From positions 1 through 64,000 of the IMG/VR virus record IMGVR_UViG_3300025109_000004: a stretch of DNA of 64,000 bases. The stretch is one strand, 5' to 3'. A model generated the notes under the pieces. It saw only the letters and a program-made list of their open reading frames with translations. It did no database searches and had not been told where the DNA came from. Below, one piece after another: positions 56,499 through 64,000 of the stretch; the stretch's first letter is position 1, and each line of letters begins with the position of its first letter. A program made the position numbers and the translations under genes. The stretch is from a virus.

Positions 56499-56532
56499 AT
56501 TTTTTCATGGTTTGGCAAAACTGTGGTATAAT
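56499..56532 (+). promoter_or_regulatory. Repeated promoter, copy 3 (histone-like/QueC/FolE/DpdA operon)
   Basis: A 34-bp block ending in TATAAT (56527-56532), with TTTTTTCATGGTTTGG in front of GCAAAAC. The three copies are nearly identical upstream of the -10. It begins 5 nt after the QueE stop and drives the genes from 56597. Confidence 0.75.
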
Positions 56533-56596
56533 GGTATCATAAAAAGTTGAGAGTGTTTCACAAAAAACAAAACCAAAACCAAAGGAGGGCAGCATC

Positions 56597-57145
56597 ATGA
56601 AAGCAACATTAAATGGAGAAAAAGTTGAACTGGCAAGAGAGGTTCCGAACAAAGAGATCAAGGCAATATCAACAAAGCTGAACAAGACCCACGGCACGAA
56701 GTTAAAGATCGTTGCCATATCAACCATCGCGATGATCGAAGCGTTCATCCTCAAGATTGAGGAGCTGGATACCAGCAAGGCAAAAATCAATAAAGAGTTC
56801 TCCGATTTTTACAATGGGCTCTTTCCAAAAGCAGACAAGAAAAAACCTGCTGCAAAGAAAGAACCTGCCAAGAAAAAATCCGCTGCAAAGAAAGAACCGG
56901 CAAAGAAAAAAGAATCAAAAGGTCCTGGAGTGATTGCCTCCATTCTTGAATTCATCAAAAGCGGTCCAATCACAAAAGAGAAAATTCTGACCAAATTGGA
57001 AAAGCGTTTCCCTGATCGTGATACTGTCGGTATGGAAAAAACCATCAAGGCACAAATCAGCGGTAAGAAAAGACCTCTCCGGATGGAGAAGGAAAAGAAA
57101 GTCAAATTTGTCATCAGTGACAAGGGAGCTTATTCAATAAAATAA
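56597..57145 (+). CDS. Histone-H1-like basic protein
   Basis: 182 residues. Residues 1-80 helical; 80-115 a Lys/Ala/Pro-rich linker made of AAKKEPAKKKSA-type repeats, as in histone H1-like and HU-tail proteins; 115-182 a small winged-helix-like end (ASILEFIKSGPITKEKILTK, later KFVISDKGAYSIK). Probably binds DNA and compacts or regulates it. First gene of the transcript that makes QueC, FolE and DpdA. Confidence 0.65.
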   Translation: MKATLNGEKVELAREVPNKEIKAISTKLNKTHGTKLKIVAISTIAMIEAFILKIEELDTSKAKINKEFSDFYNGLFPKADKKKPAAKKEPAKKKSAAKKEPAKKKESKGPGVIASILEFIKSGPITKEKILTKLEKRFPDRDTVGMEKTIKAQISGKKRPLRMEKEKKVKFVISDKGAYSIK

Positions 57146-57155
57146 AAGGAGGGTT

Positions 57156-57821
57156 ATGAAAACAAAAGCATTGGTACTTTTATCAGGGGGGCAGGATTCA
57201 GCAACCTGCCTCTCTTTGGCAAAACAAACTTATGATGAAATTTATACGTTGGCTTTTAATTATGGACAACGTCATCAAAGAGAACTTACCTGCTCCGCAA
57301 AACTTTCTCAGATTGCGGAGGCTCAACTTCATTTCACATTATTTGTTCCCACCCTTCAACATCTGGGGGGATCGGCTTTGGTTGAAACAGATTCCACCAT
57401 CGATAAACCCCATTCAAAAAATAAAAATTTACCGGCATCATTTGTCCCGGGACGAAATTATATTTTTCTTGGGTTTGCTGCAGCGAAAGCCTATCAACTG
57501 GATATTCATGATTTGTATACAGGAGTATGCGAAACAGATTATTCTGGCTATCCGGATTGTAGAAATGATTCAATAAAAGCTATTTCTTATGCCCTCAATC
57601 TCTGTCTTGATTATCAAATTATTATCCACACTCCTCTCATGAATATAAACAAAGCCCAAACAGTACAGATGATGGATAATCTTGGAACTCTTGATTGGTA
57701 CAAACATACCCATACCTGTTACGAGGGTCAATATCCCCCCTGTGGTAAATGTCCTGCCTGTGCAATAAGGGCTAACGGATTTAAAGAAGCAGGTATCAAA
57801 GATCCTCTGGTGGAGGGTTGA
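57156..57821 (+). CDS. queC: QueC-like 7-cyano-7-deazaguanine synthase
   Basis: 221 residues. ALVLLSGGQDSATCLSLAKQ is the PP-loop ATP site; LAFNYGQRHQRELTCSAKLS and VPGRNYIFLGFAAAKAYQLD are family signatures; CYEGQYPPCGKCPACAIRAN is the zinc site. It converts 7-carboxy-7-deazaguanine to preQ0. No amidotransferase (Gat) domain is attached, so preQ0 is the expected end product, not archaeosine-type dG+. SD AGGAGGGTT. Confidence 0.92.
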   Translation: MKTKALVLLSGGQDSATCLSLAKQTYDEIYTLAFNYGQRHQRELTCSAKLSQIAEAQLHFTLFVPTLQHLGGSALVETDSTIDKPHSKNKNLPASFVPGRNYIFLGFAAAKAYQLDIHDLYTGVCETDYSGYPDCRNDSIKAISYALNLCLDYQIIIHTPLMNINKAQTVQMMDNLGTLDWYKHTHTCYEGQYPPCGKCPACAIRANGFKEAGIKDPLVEG

Positions 57822-57824
57822 CTA

Positions 57825-58397
57825 TTGACTAAAGAAACTTATGATGAAATTTATGCTTATTCAATAGATTGTATATGGAAGATGATTGAACTTGTTGGGG
57901 AAGATCCAGAACGGGAAGGGTTAAAGGATACCCCAAAACGAGTTGCAAAGGCATGGGAGTATATATTTGCAGGATATTCTCAAGATCCTAAAGATGTCAT
58001 GACTACATTTGATTCTGATGGTTATGATGAAATAGTTCTATTAAAATCAATAGAGGTTTATTCGATTTGCGAACATCATCTCATGCCCTTTTTTGGTAAA
58101 GCCCATATCGCCTACATCCCTGATAAAAAAATTATCGGGATATCCAAACTCGCCCGACTCATTGATATCTATGCGAGACGAATGCAGATACAGGAACGGA
58201 TCGGGGATCAGGTCACCACTGATTTGATGATTTATTTACAACCGCAGGGAGCTGCCTGTATTATTGAAGCAAATCATCTCTGTATGAGGATGCGGGGGGT
58301 GGAGAAACAAAATTCAACTATGGTCACCTCCTCCCTCAAAGGAGTATTCATGGAAGATGGTCGGGCGCGAGAGGAGTTGATGAGATTGATAAAGTGA
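57825..58397 (+). CDS. folE: GTP cyclohydrolase I
   Basis: 190 residues from a TTG at 57825, 3 nt after QueC. REGLKDTPKRVAKAWEYIFA, SICEHHLMPFFGKAHIAYIP (Cys and His zinc ligands), GISKLARLIDIYARRMQIQE, and EANHLCMRMRGVEKQNSTMV. These are the full family signatures. Makes dihydroneopterin triphosphate, the substrate for QueD. Its stop overlaps the GTG start context of the transglycosylase gene. Confidence 0.95.
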   Translation: MTKETYDEIYAYSIDCIWKMIELVGEDPEREGLKDTPKRVAKAWEYIFAGYSQDPKDVMTTFDSDGYDEIVLLKSIEVYSICEHHLMPFFGKAHIAYIPDKKIIGISKLARLIDIYARRMQIQERIGDQVTTDLMIYLQPQGAACIIEANHLCMRMRGVEKQNSTMVTSSLKGVFMEDGRAREELMRLIK

Positions 58398-59323
58398 AAA
58401 TTTTACTTTCACGGAGGGAAAAATTGAAAAAGAAAAAACTTAATATCTTTTTAGATTCAGGAGCATTCTCTGCATGGGCAAAAGGAGAAGAAATAAACCT
58501 GAAAGATTATATTGCCTTCATCAAGAAGTATGAAAAGTATATCGAGGTGTATGCCAACCTCGATGTGATCGGTGATCCCAAAGCCACATTAAAAAATCAA
58601 AAGAAGATGGAAAAAGCCGGACTATCTCCCCTCCCCTGTTTTCATTATGGAGAAGACATTTCTTATCTCAAAGACTATATCAAAAATTATGAGTACGTCA
58701 GTCTTGGAGGCATGGTCCCCATTTCTTCAGCCGATTTAATAAAATGGTTGGACAAAATTTTCGGTGAATACATTTGTAACACCAAAGACCACAAACCAAA
58801 AGTCAGAGTGCATGGATTCGGAATGACCTCATTCGATCTGATGTTGAGGTATCCTTGGTATTCAGTTGATAGTACTTCATGGGTGATGACCGGACGGTTC
58901 GGGGGAGTGATGGTCCCTAAATTCAGGAAGGGAAAATACTCTTATGAAACTTCTCCTTTAAAAGTTGATGTTTCCACCCGCTCTTCCTCAGTCAAGAAAG
59001 AGGGTCAGCACATCACAACATTTTCTGAGTTGGAGCGGCAGCAGATCCTGAAATATTTTACTCATAAGGGATATAAATTAGGAGTTTCCAAATTCAAATC
59101 GGTTAAAGAAAAAGGGTATACGTTAAAAGACAATGAGTGTTGGAATGGGAAAGCTAATAAGAATGGTGATAAGGAGGTGGAGGAAGTTATCGAAAAAGGT
59201 ATCTGTAATCAGTATAAACAGAGGGATGAATTAAACATAATTTATTTTTTAGATTTAGAAAAAAATATGCCTACCTATCCCCAGCCCTTCAAACCACAAA
59301 GAATAGGGGGACTGGGATTGTGA
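58394..59323 (+). CDS. dpdA: DpdA-like tRNA-guanine transglycosylase-family enzyme acting on DNA
   Basis: 309 residues from the GTG at 58394, or 299 from a TTG at 58424 which has the better SD (GGAGGGAAAAA). NIFLDSGAFSAWAKGEEINL contains the acidic catalytic segment of the TGT fold (DSGAFS); YVSLGGMVPISSADLI and RVHGFGMTSFDLMLRYPWYS are typical of phage DpdA. The enzyme would replace guanine in DNA with preQ0 made by the neighbours. It is shorter than bacterial tRNA TGT and matches no tRNA enzyme pattern beyond the fold. Confidence 0.85.
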   Translation: MKILLSRREKLKKKKLNIFLDSGAFSAWAKGEEINLKDYIAFIKKYEKYIEVYANLDVIGDPKATLKNQKKMEKAGLSPLPCFHYGEDISYLKDYIKNYEYVSLGGMVPISSADLIKWLDKIFGEYICNTKDHKPKVRVHGFGMTSFDLMLRYPWYSVDSTSWVMTGRFGGVMVPKFRKGKYSYETSPLKVDVSTRSSSVKKEGQHITTFSELERQQILKYFTHKGYKLGVSKFKSVKEKGYTLKDNECWNGKANKNGDKEVEEVIEKGICNQYKQRDELNIIYFLDLEKNMPTYPQPFKPQRIGGLGL

Positions 59324-59505
59324 AGATATATTTAGCAGAATTGGGAGAGGAGAATTATGGAAACTATCGTCAGGCAAGTTTTAATTTCAAGAGGGGGGGA
59401 TGTTTATTGTTTTCATTTTATGATTTGACTATAAGCCCGTTTCCGTATCGAAAACAAACATGGAGAATTTTAATTGAAACTTTATCTTGCAGGAAGAAAC
59501 TTTGA
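59320..59505 (+). CDS. Small MKIYLA-type protein
   Basis: 61 residues from a GTG overlapping the DpdA-like stop. MKIYLAELGEENYGNYRQAS then CLLFSFYDLTISPFPYRKQT. The first residues match two shorter frames downstream (59474 and 59613). Such small proteins are often seen by transglycosylase genes in phages, function unknown. Confidence 0.55.
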   Translation: MKIYLAELGEENYGNYRQASFNFKRGGCLLFSFYDLTISPFPYRKQTWRILIETLSCRKKL

Positions 59506-59741
59506 AAAAGATATACGATTGAGAGAGAGCTATTTGAATTGAAAGCAAATCGGTTAATTTCTTTTTTCAATAGGAGGACGGTTATAATAGTTATTGAAGT
59601 GAGATTAACAAAATGAAAATATATTTTGCCTCAGTAGATACAATTAGACTCACAACTTTTTATTATATAAAATCATCGAAAATTATTGTTCAATTAAGGA
59701 GGGCACTCATACATGAAAACAAAAACACAAGAACTGCTTGA
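59474..59741 (+). pseudogene. Two short MKIYLA-type remnants in the gap before the clamp gene
   Basis: Frame 59474-59542 (TTG) reads MKLYLAGRNFEKDIRLRESY then LN. Frame 59613-59741 (ATG) reads MKIYFASVDTIRLTTFYYIK and overlaps the clamp start. Both share the K-[IL]-Y-[LF]-A start with the gene at 59320, so they look like duplicated, decayed copies. A candidate -10 box TATAAT sits at 59583-59588 without a good -35. Confidence 0.45.
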
Positions 59742-60759
59742 CATACTTACCAACCTCAAACCGGGATTGGCACAAAAGGATATTGTGGAGCAGATGACCC
59801 ACTTCATTTTTACCGGCTCCAACGCTGTCACCTACAATGACCAGATTTATATCTCTCACCCATTTGAAACTCCATTCAAAACATCGGTTCCAGCACAAGA
59901 ACTCTTGCAACTACTTCAGAAGGTTGAATCAAAAAATACCATCCTAAAAATGGAAGAAAACCAGTTGAAAGTCAAGTGTGGGAAGGTATCTGCAGGGTTC
60001 TCTACCCTTGTGGAAGATCAGGTCTTTAAACTCCTCCCCGCCCTTGAAAAACAGCTGAGGAAATCAAAATGGGACCGACTTCCAGAACAGGTGCAGGAAG
60101 GATTGAAACTTACCATGTTCTCGACAACACAAGATATGATGAAGTATAGTCAGGGATTGACCTGTGTCTATGCAAATAAAAACTCGATTACTTCAAGTGA
60201 CGGACACAGGGCTGGGATCTTCCAACTTGATGACAGTATCAAACATTCCTTTTTGTTGACCGCTATCACGATCCCTGAACTTCTTAAGCTTGATCCCATA
60301 AAATACTGTCTCACCGACTCATGGATAAATTTTAAAAATAAAGAGGGAACGGTGTTTAGTGTTAAAAAGATCGTGGTGGAGGAGAATGTGCTCAAGAATG
60401 TGGATAAGTTCTTTGACTCGTTCAAGAAGAAAAAGAGGAAGGTGAAACTGCCGCAGGATAATCTGTTGAAGGCTGTTGATGTGGGGGCTATCATAGAGCA
60501 AAGTCAAGTGGATATGGAAAAGCGGATAAAAATCAGTATCAGCCCTGATGAACTGATTGTCGGGTCAAAGCGGGAGACGGGGTGGATAGAAACATCAGTG
60601 GAGATTGATTATGAGGGAAAGCCGGTGGAGTTCCAGATCCACCCCGAGTACTTCTCCAATATCCTTAACCATGCAACAACTATTTATATCGGGGAGGACA
60701 AGGTATTCTTTGAGTCGAGTAACTTCAAACATCTCATCTGTATGTATATGGAGGAGTAA
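59713..60759 (+). CDS. Sliding clamp (DnaN-like)
   Basis: 348 residues, slightly short of the 366-residue bacterial clamp. Three alpha/beta repeats: KTQELLDILTNLKPGLAQKD, the central FSTTQDMMKYSQGLTCVYAN with SITSSDGHRAGIFQLDDSIK (a highly conserved SDG/RA segment), and the end EFQIHPEYFSNILNHATTIY then FKHLICMYMEE. Would encircle DNA and tether the polymerase encoded next. SD AAGGAGGGCACTCATAC. Confidence 0.85.
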   Translation: MKTKTQELLDILTNLKPGLAQKDIVEQMTHFIFTGSNAVTYNDQIYISHPFETPFKTSVPAQELLQLLQKVESKNTILKMEENQLKVKCGKVSAGFSTLVEDQVFKLLPALEKQLRKSKWDRLPEQVQEGLKLTMFSTTQDMMKYSQGLTCVYANKNSITSSDGHRAGIFQLDDSIKHSFLLTAITIPELLKLDPIKYCLTDSWINFKNKEGTVFSVKKIVVEENVLKNVDKFFDSFKKKKRKVKLPQDNLLKAVDVGAIIEQSQVDMEKRIKISISPDELIVGSKRETGWIETSVEIDYEGKPVEFQIHPEYFSNILNHATTIYIGEDKVFFESSNFKHLICMYMEE

Positions 60760-60762
60760 TTT

Positions 60763-63363
60763 TTGACAACCAGAAAACTTTTTGACATAAAAAAAATGAA
60801 ACCCGCTGATCAGATCATCACCGAGCCCCATTGTCTCAAGTGTGGTCTTGATAGAAAATGTCAAACCCCGAAAATGAAGTGGACGGGAAAGGGAAGGCAG
60901 AAAGTTCTAATATGGGGGGAGGCTAATGGTGCTACTGAGGACGAGTCGGGTATCCAATTCAGTGGTGATGCTGGGGATGTTCTGAGAACCGAGTTGAAAA
61001 AGAATGGTCTTGATCTTGACAAGGATTTCTGGAAGGACAACTCCCTTGGATGCAGACCAATGAACCCGAAAAAAACTGCCAACAGACCCCCCACAGATGC
61101 CGAGATAAAATACTGTAGACCCAGAATCAGAAAAGTTGTGGAGGAACTAAAGCCGGAGCAGATTTGGTTATTTGGTGGCATGGCGGTAAAGAGTTTCCTT
61201 GGGCAGAAGATCAGTGATTGTGCTATCAACAGATGGAGGGGGCTCTGTATCCCGGACAGGGATGTTAATGCATGGGTGCTCCCGATGTTCCACCCCTCCT
61301 ACCCAATGAGGGACTCAAAAAATTATAATCTTAAATCGGTCTTTGAGAGGGATATAAAATTTGCCTGTTTACAGATCGGAAAAGAGTTCCCGGAGTTTAA
61401 GGATGAGTGGAAGCAGGTTAAAGTATTAAAAACATTTGATAAGGTATGTAATGCCCTTGAAGATGTATTACATTGGCAACCAAAGTATTTTTTCTTTGAC
61501 TATGAGACCACCGGGATCAAACCCCATAAAGAAGGAAGTAAGATAGCGTCTATTTCCTTTACCTCATCAATTACCCCCTTACATGCCTATAGTTTCCCCT
61601 ACGAGTTCAATAATTACTGGACTCCTCTCCAGTTACGACAAATTAGAAAACGATGGATCAAGATTCTCAAACACCCAAAGATAAAAAAAGTGGCTCAGAA
61701 CTCCAAGTTTGAGGATAGCTGGTCGAGAGTGATCTTTAATACTGTTCCCGATCCTTGGCACTGGTGTACTATGAACTGCTCTCATGTGCTTGACAACCGG
61801 CAATATTTCTCAAGCCTTACATTTCAACTCTACATCCAATTCGGTATTAATCCATATGACAAAGAGATGAAGAAATATCTTGAGAGCAAGGATTCAACGG
61901 GGTTCAATAGAGTAATGGAAGCCCCTCTTGATAAACTGCTGGGGTATGGGGGGATGGATAGTCTTGGTGGGTATAAACTATTTCTTAAACAGCAACAGGA
62001 ACTAAAAGGGAAAAAGAAAAAAGCATTTATGTTTTTCATGGATGGGTTGGAGGTATTCTCCGATATACAGGAAAATGGGATCCCTGTAGATGACCTGTAT
62101 TATGAGAGAAAAAGAAAGAGGCTGACAAAACAGATCACAGAAATGGGGAATGAACTGGTTAATGGAGTGGAGGGAAAAAAGTTCAAAGAGAGGGAGAACA
62201 GGGAACTTAAACTTACGTCAAATAAGGATATGGGTATTTTATTATATGAGGTTTTAAAGTTTCCTGTAATTAAGACACAAGATGGAAAAGGAAAGAACTA
62301 CTGCGTCGATGTAAATGCTCTGGAGCAGACCGATTCTGATTTCACGAGAAAACTATTGAGAAAGAGGAAATTGGAAAAAGTTATGGGGACATATATTGCC
62401 CAGTTCCAGAGGGAATCTGTTGGCGATATCATGTACCCGATATTCGACCTCCATACCACGAGGACATACAGACCCAGTGGTAGCAAACCAAACTTCACAA
62501 ACATTCCAAGACGTGATAAGGAAGCAAAAAATATCTGTCGCGGTGGGATTATTCCAAGCAAGGGAAATAAACTTGGGGAGTTTGACTTTAAGGGGATAGA
62601 GGTAAATATTTCCTGTTGTTACCACCACGATCCTACCATGATAAATTATGTAACTAATCCAAAATCAGATATGCATAGGGATGGAGCATGTGATATCTGG
62701 CAACTAACTAAAAAAGAAATTACAGATGATATACGTGATAGGGTAAAGAATGATTGGACGTTCCCCCAATTCTATGGTGATTGGTACATGCAATGTGCAG
62801 AATCATTAATAAAAGATTGTTTCAATCTAAAGACCACATCAGGTATTATTTTAGAAGATCATATAGCAGGATTTAATAAGAAATCATCATGGGTGACTGA
62901 TAAAGAGTATTTTGAAAACCACTGTAAGGAAGCAGAGAGGATAATGTGGGAAGAGCGGTTCCCGGTCTACGCCCAATGGAAAAAAGATATTAATAAATTC
63001 TACAGAAAGCATGGTTATATTGAAACCCATATGGGATTTCGATACACGGGGTATATGGGCAGGAACGATGTTACCAACTATCAGACTCAAGGAACGGCTT
63101 TCCACTGTCTGCTCTGGACTCTGATACAGGTGAACGAGATATCCAAAAAGGAAAAATGGGGAAGCAAGATTATCGGACAGATATATGATAGTATTGTTTT
63201 TGATCTTGTGCCTGATGAGCAGGATCATATTATAGAAACGGTCAATAGGATTGGTACGAAGGAGATTAGGAAAGAGTTTGATTGGATCATCGTGCCATTG
63301 AGTATCGACTTTGAGGTAACCCCGATTGATGGGGCATGGAACGAGAAGGAGAAAGTAAGATGA
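60763..63363 (+). CDS. Uracil-DNA glycosylase fused to family A DNA polymerase
   Basis: 866 residues from a TTG. N-terminal 215 residues: Fe-S type UDG fold (CLKCGLDRKC; WGEANGATEDESGIQFSG; GCRPMNPKKTANRPPTDAEI then YC; MFHPSYPMR). Then a 3'-5' exonuclease: FFFDYETTGIKPHKEGS (ExoI), QNSKFEDSW (ExoII), YGGMDSLGGYKLF (ExoIII). Polymerase: LGEFDFKGIEVNISCCYH (motif A), RDRVKNDWTFPQFYGDWYM (B), GQIYDSIVFDL (C). Motif C has YDS where most family A enzymes have HDE. Probably the replicative enzyme, with built-in uracil removal. Confidence 0.88.
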   Translation: MTTRKLFDIKKMKPADQIITEPHCLKCGLDRKCQTPKMKWTGKGRQKVLIWGEANGATEDESGIQFSGDAGDVLRTELKKNGLDLDKDFWKDNSLGCRPMNPKKTANRPPTDAEIKYCRPRIRKVVEELKPEQIWLFGGMAVKSFLGQKISDCAINRWRGLCIPDRDVNAWVLPMFHPSYPMRDSKNYNLKSVFERDIKFACLQIGKEFPEFKDEWKQVKVLKTFDKVCNALEDVLHWQPKYFFFDYETTGIKPHKEGSKIASISFTSSITPLHAYSFPYEFNNYWTPLQLRQIRKRWIKILKHPKIKKVAQNSKFEDSWSRVIFNTVPDPWHWCTMNCSHVLDNRQYFSSLTFQLYIQFGINPYDKEMKKYLESKDSTGFNRVMEAPLDKLLGYGGMDSLGGYKLFLKQQQELKGKKKKAFMFFMDGLEVFSDIQENGIPVDDLYYERKRKRLTKQITEMGNELVNGVEGKKFKERENRELKLTSNKDMGILLYEVLKFPVIKTQDGKGKNYCVDVNALEQTDSDFTRKLLRKRKLEKVMGTYIAQFQRESVGDIMYPIFDLHTTRTYRPSGSKPNFTNIPRRDKEAKNICRGGIIPSKGNKLGEFDFKGIEVNISCCYHHDPTMINYVTNPKSDMHRDGACDIWQLTKKEITDDIRDRVKNDWTFPQFYGDWYMQCAESLIKDCFNLKTTSGIILEDHIAGFNKKSSWVTDKEYFENHCKEAERIMWEERFPVYAQWKKDINKFYRKHGYIETHMGFRYTGYMGRNDVTNYQTQGTAFHCLLWTLIQVNEISKKEKWGSKIIGQIYDSIVFDLVPDEQDHIIETVNRIGTKEIRKEFDWIIVPLSIDFEVTPIDGAWNEKEKVR

Positions 63364-63434
63364 AAGATATATGGATAAAAGAAAAAGTAAAATTGCATTT
63401 GGGGATAAGCCATGACCGACCTTGTTATTTGTGA
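63360..63434 (+). CDS. Possible tiny protein overlapping polymerase end
   Basis: 24 codons (MKDIWIKEKVKLHLGISHDR then PCYL) with ATGA overlap. Coupled start is plausible but the product is tiny and overlaps the next gene. Low support. Confidence 0.3.
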   Translation: MKDIWIKEKVKLHLGISHDRPCYL

Positions 63435-63579
63435 AGAATTTGATAAAAAAATATGTATTGATAAGTGTTCCCATTTTGGGAAGCATGAAAGAGATAATTG
63501 TTTTTGTGAATTAATTACTTATTGTGATGAAGTGGGAAAAATGCTTAAATGCGTCCCGGTTAAAGAGGAGGGGGAATGA
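63412..63579 (+). CDS. Small Cys-rich protein
   Basis: 55 residues: MTDLVICEEFDKKICIDKCS then HFGKHERDNCFCELITYCDE. Seven Cys with two His suggest a zinc or Fe-S site. Stop overlaps the next start (ATGA). Unknown. Confidence 0.6.
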   Translation: MTDLVICEEFDKKICIDKCSHFGKHERDNCFCELITYCDEVGKMLKCVPVKEEGE

Positions 63580-63779
63580 AAAAAGCAATGATACATTTTG
63601 ATTTTACAATAGAGGTTATATGTCCGTATTGCGGAACAAAGATTAATTTAGCAGGCTACGATAATGATGCGTGTTTTTCCGGCCCTATTTTTGAAGGTAG
63701 GCCACATGATTTAATAAATGAATCTTTTGAGTGTATTTCATGCGAACAGGTTTTTAAATTTAAAGGTATAGAAAGGTAG
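63576..63779 (+). CDS. Zinc-ribbon protein
   Basis: 67 residues. [20 protein letters not shown] and [15 protein letters not shown] form a CPYC...CISC ribbon. SD GAGGAGGGGGA. One of several small zinc ribbons in the window. Unknown function. Confidence 0.65.
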   Translation: MKKAMIHFDFTIEVICPYCGTKINLAGYDNDACFSGPIFEGRPHDLINESFECISCEQVFKFKGIER

Positions 63780-63780
63780 A

Positions 63781-64000
63781 ATGAAAAAACTAACCAAAGA
63801 GGAAAAAGTAGAATTAAGGCAAGCGGTGAAGATGACTAGGAAACGGTTTAAGGTGAAGAATTTTAAGAAAGGAAAAGTAATCATGACAGTATTTTTTACG
63901 GCAGATGAACATTACGGTCACTATACAAGCAAAGATAAAAACATAATCAAGTACTGCAATAGACCTTTCTCATCTATTGAAAAAATGGATGAAACCCTGA
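63781..64000 (+). CDS. Metallophosphoesterase with fused N-terminal element (partial, right edge)
   Basis: Open from ATG 63781 to the window end. Residues 1-34 ([20 protein letters not shown] then [14 protein letters not shown]) resemble the start of the gene at 51903. Residue 35 is an in-frame ATG (63883) with SD AAAGGAAAAGTAATC, and [20 protein letters not shown] begins a calcineurin-like phosphoesterase (ADEHYGH metal motif, then KYCNRPF). Either a fusion or two overlapping starts. The 3' end is outside the window. Confidence 0.65.
   Translation, partial: MKKLTKEEKVELRQAVKMTRKRFKVKNFKKGKVIMTVFFTADEHYGHYTSKDKNIIKYCNRPFSSIEKMDETL

Overview
This window is a 64 kb piece of an AT-rich, tailed, double-stranded DNA bacteriophage with long-tailed (siphovirus) morphology. 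The evidence is a complete head-and-tail module (small and large terminase, HK97-type portal, MuF-type head protein, S78-type prohead protease, HK97 major capsid, connector/adaptor set, tail tube, frameshifted tail assembly chaperone, 1472-residue tape measure, distal tail protein) facing a phage replication module. Strong Shine-Dalgarno sites (AGGAGG type) precede most genes, so the host is a bacterium using SD initiation. I cannot name the host. No integrase, repressor or convincing lysis cassette was recognised, and both window ends cut genes.

Layout. About 1-37.4 kb is transcribed leftward: the late operon begins with a possible sigma-like factor (36.8-37.4 kb), then terminases, a run of small Cys-rich genes, portal, MuF, protease, capsid, connectors, tail genes and exported or fibre-like proteins at the left end. 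A glycan island (three glycosyltransferases, two methyltransferases) is nested in the tail genes between the tail tube and the tail terminator (9.9-13.9 kb). About 37.4-38.0 kb is a divergent control region with promoters both ways and direct repeats. From 38.0 kb everything reads rightward: small genes separated by structured hairpins, a Ycf46-like AAA+ ATPase/DUF1257/DUF2997/DUF3150 set, an SNF2-type helicase, primase, DnaB-like helicase, then a 7-deazaguanine pathway (QueD, QueE, QueC, FolE, DpdA-like transglycosylase), a sliding clamp and a uracil-DNA-glycosylase/family A DNA polymerase fusion.

How the parts work together. FolE, QueD, QueE and QueC can make preQ0 from GTP, and the DpdA-like enzyme probably exchanges it for guanine in phage DNA, which would protect it from host nucleases. 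A near-identical promoter block occurs three times, ahead of the primase operon, the QueD/QueE operon and the histone-like/QueC/FolE/DpdA operon, so replication and DNA modification look co-regulated.

Most striking items: a 1270-residue MuF head protein interrupted by an intein with a Vsr-like endonuclease and carrying an HExxH metallopeptidase motif and a C-terminal ADP-ribosyltransferase-like domain, which is a candidate capsid-delivered effector; a prohead protease carrying zinc ribbons; a 33-residue remnant of a cytosine-C5 methyltransferase; a four-copy dispersed repeat of about 100 bp; and repeated signs of gene decay and in-frame fusion at 50-55 kb and 59-64 kb. All assignments come from reading motifs by eye; no database search was run.
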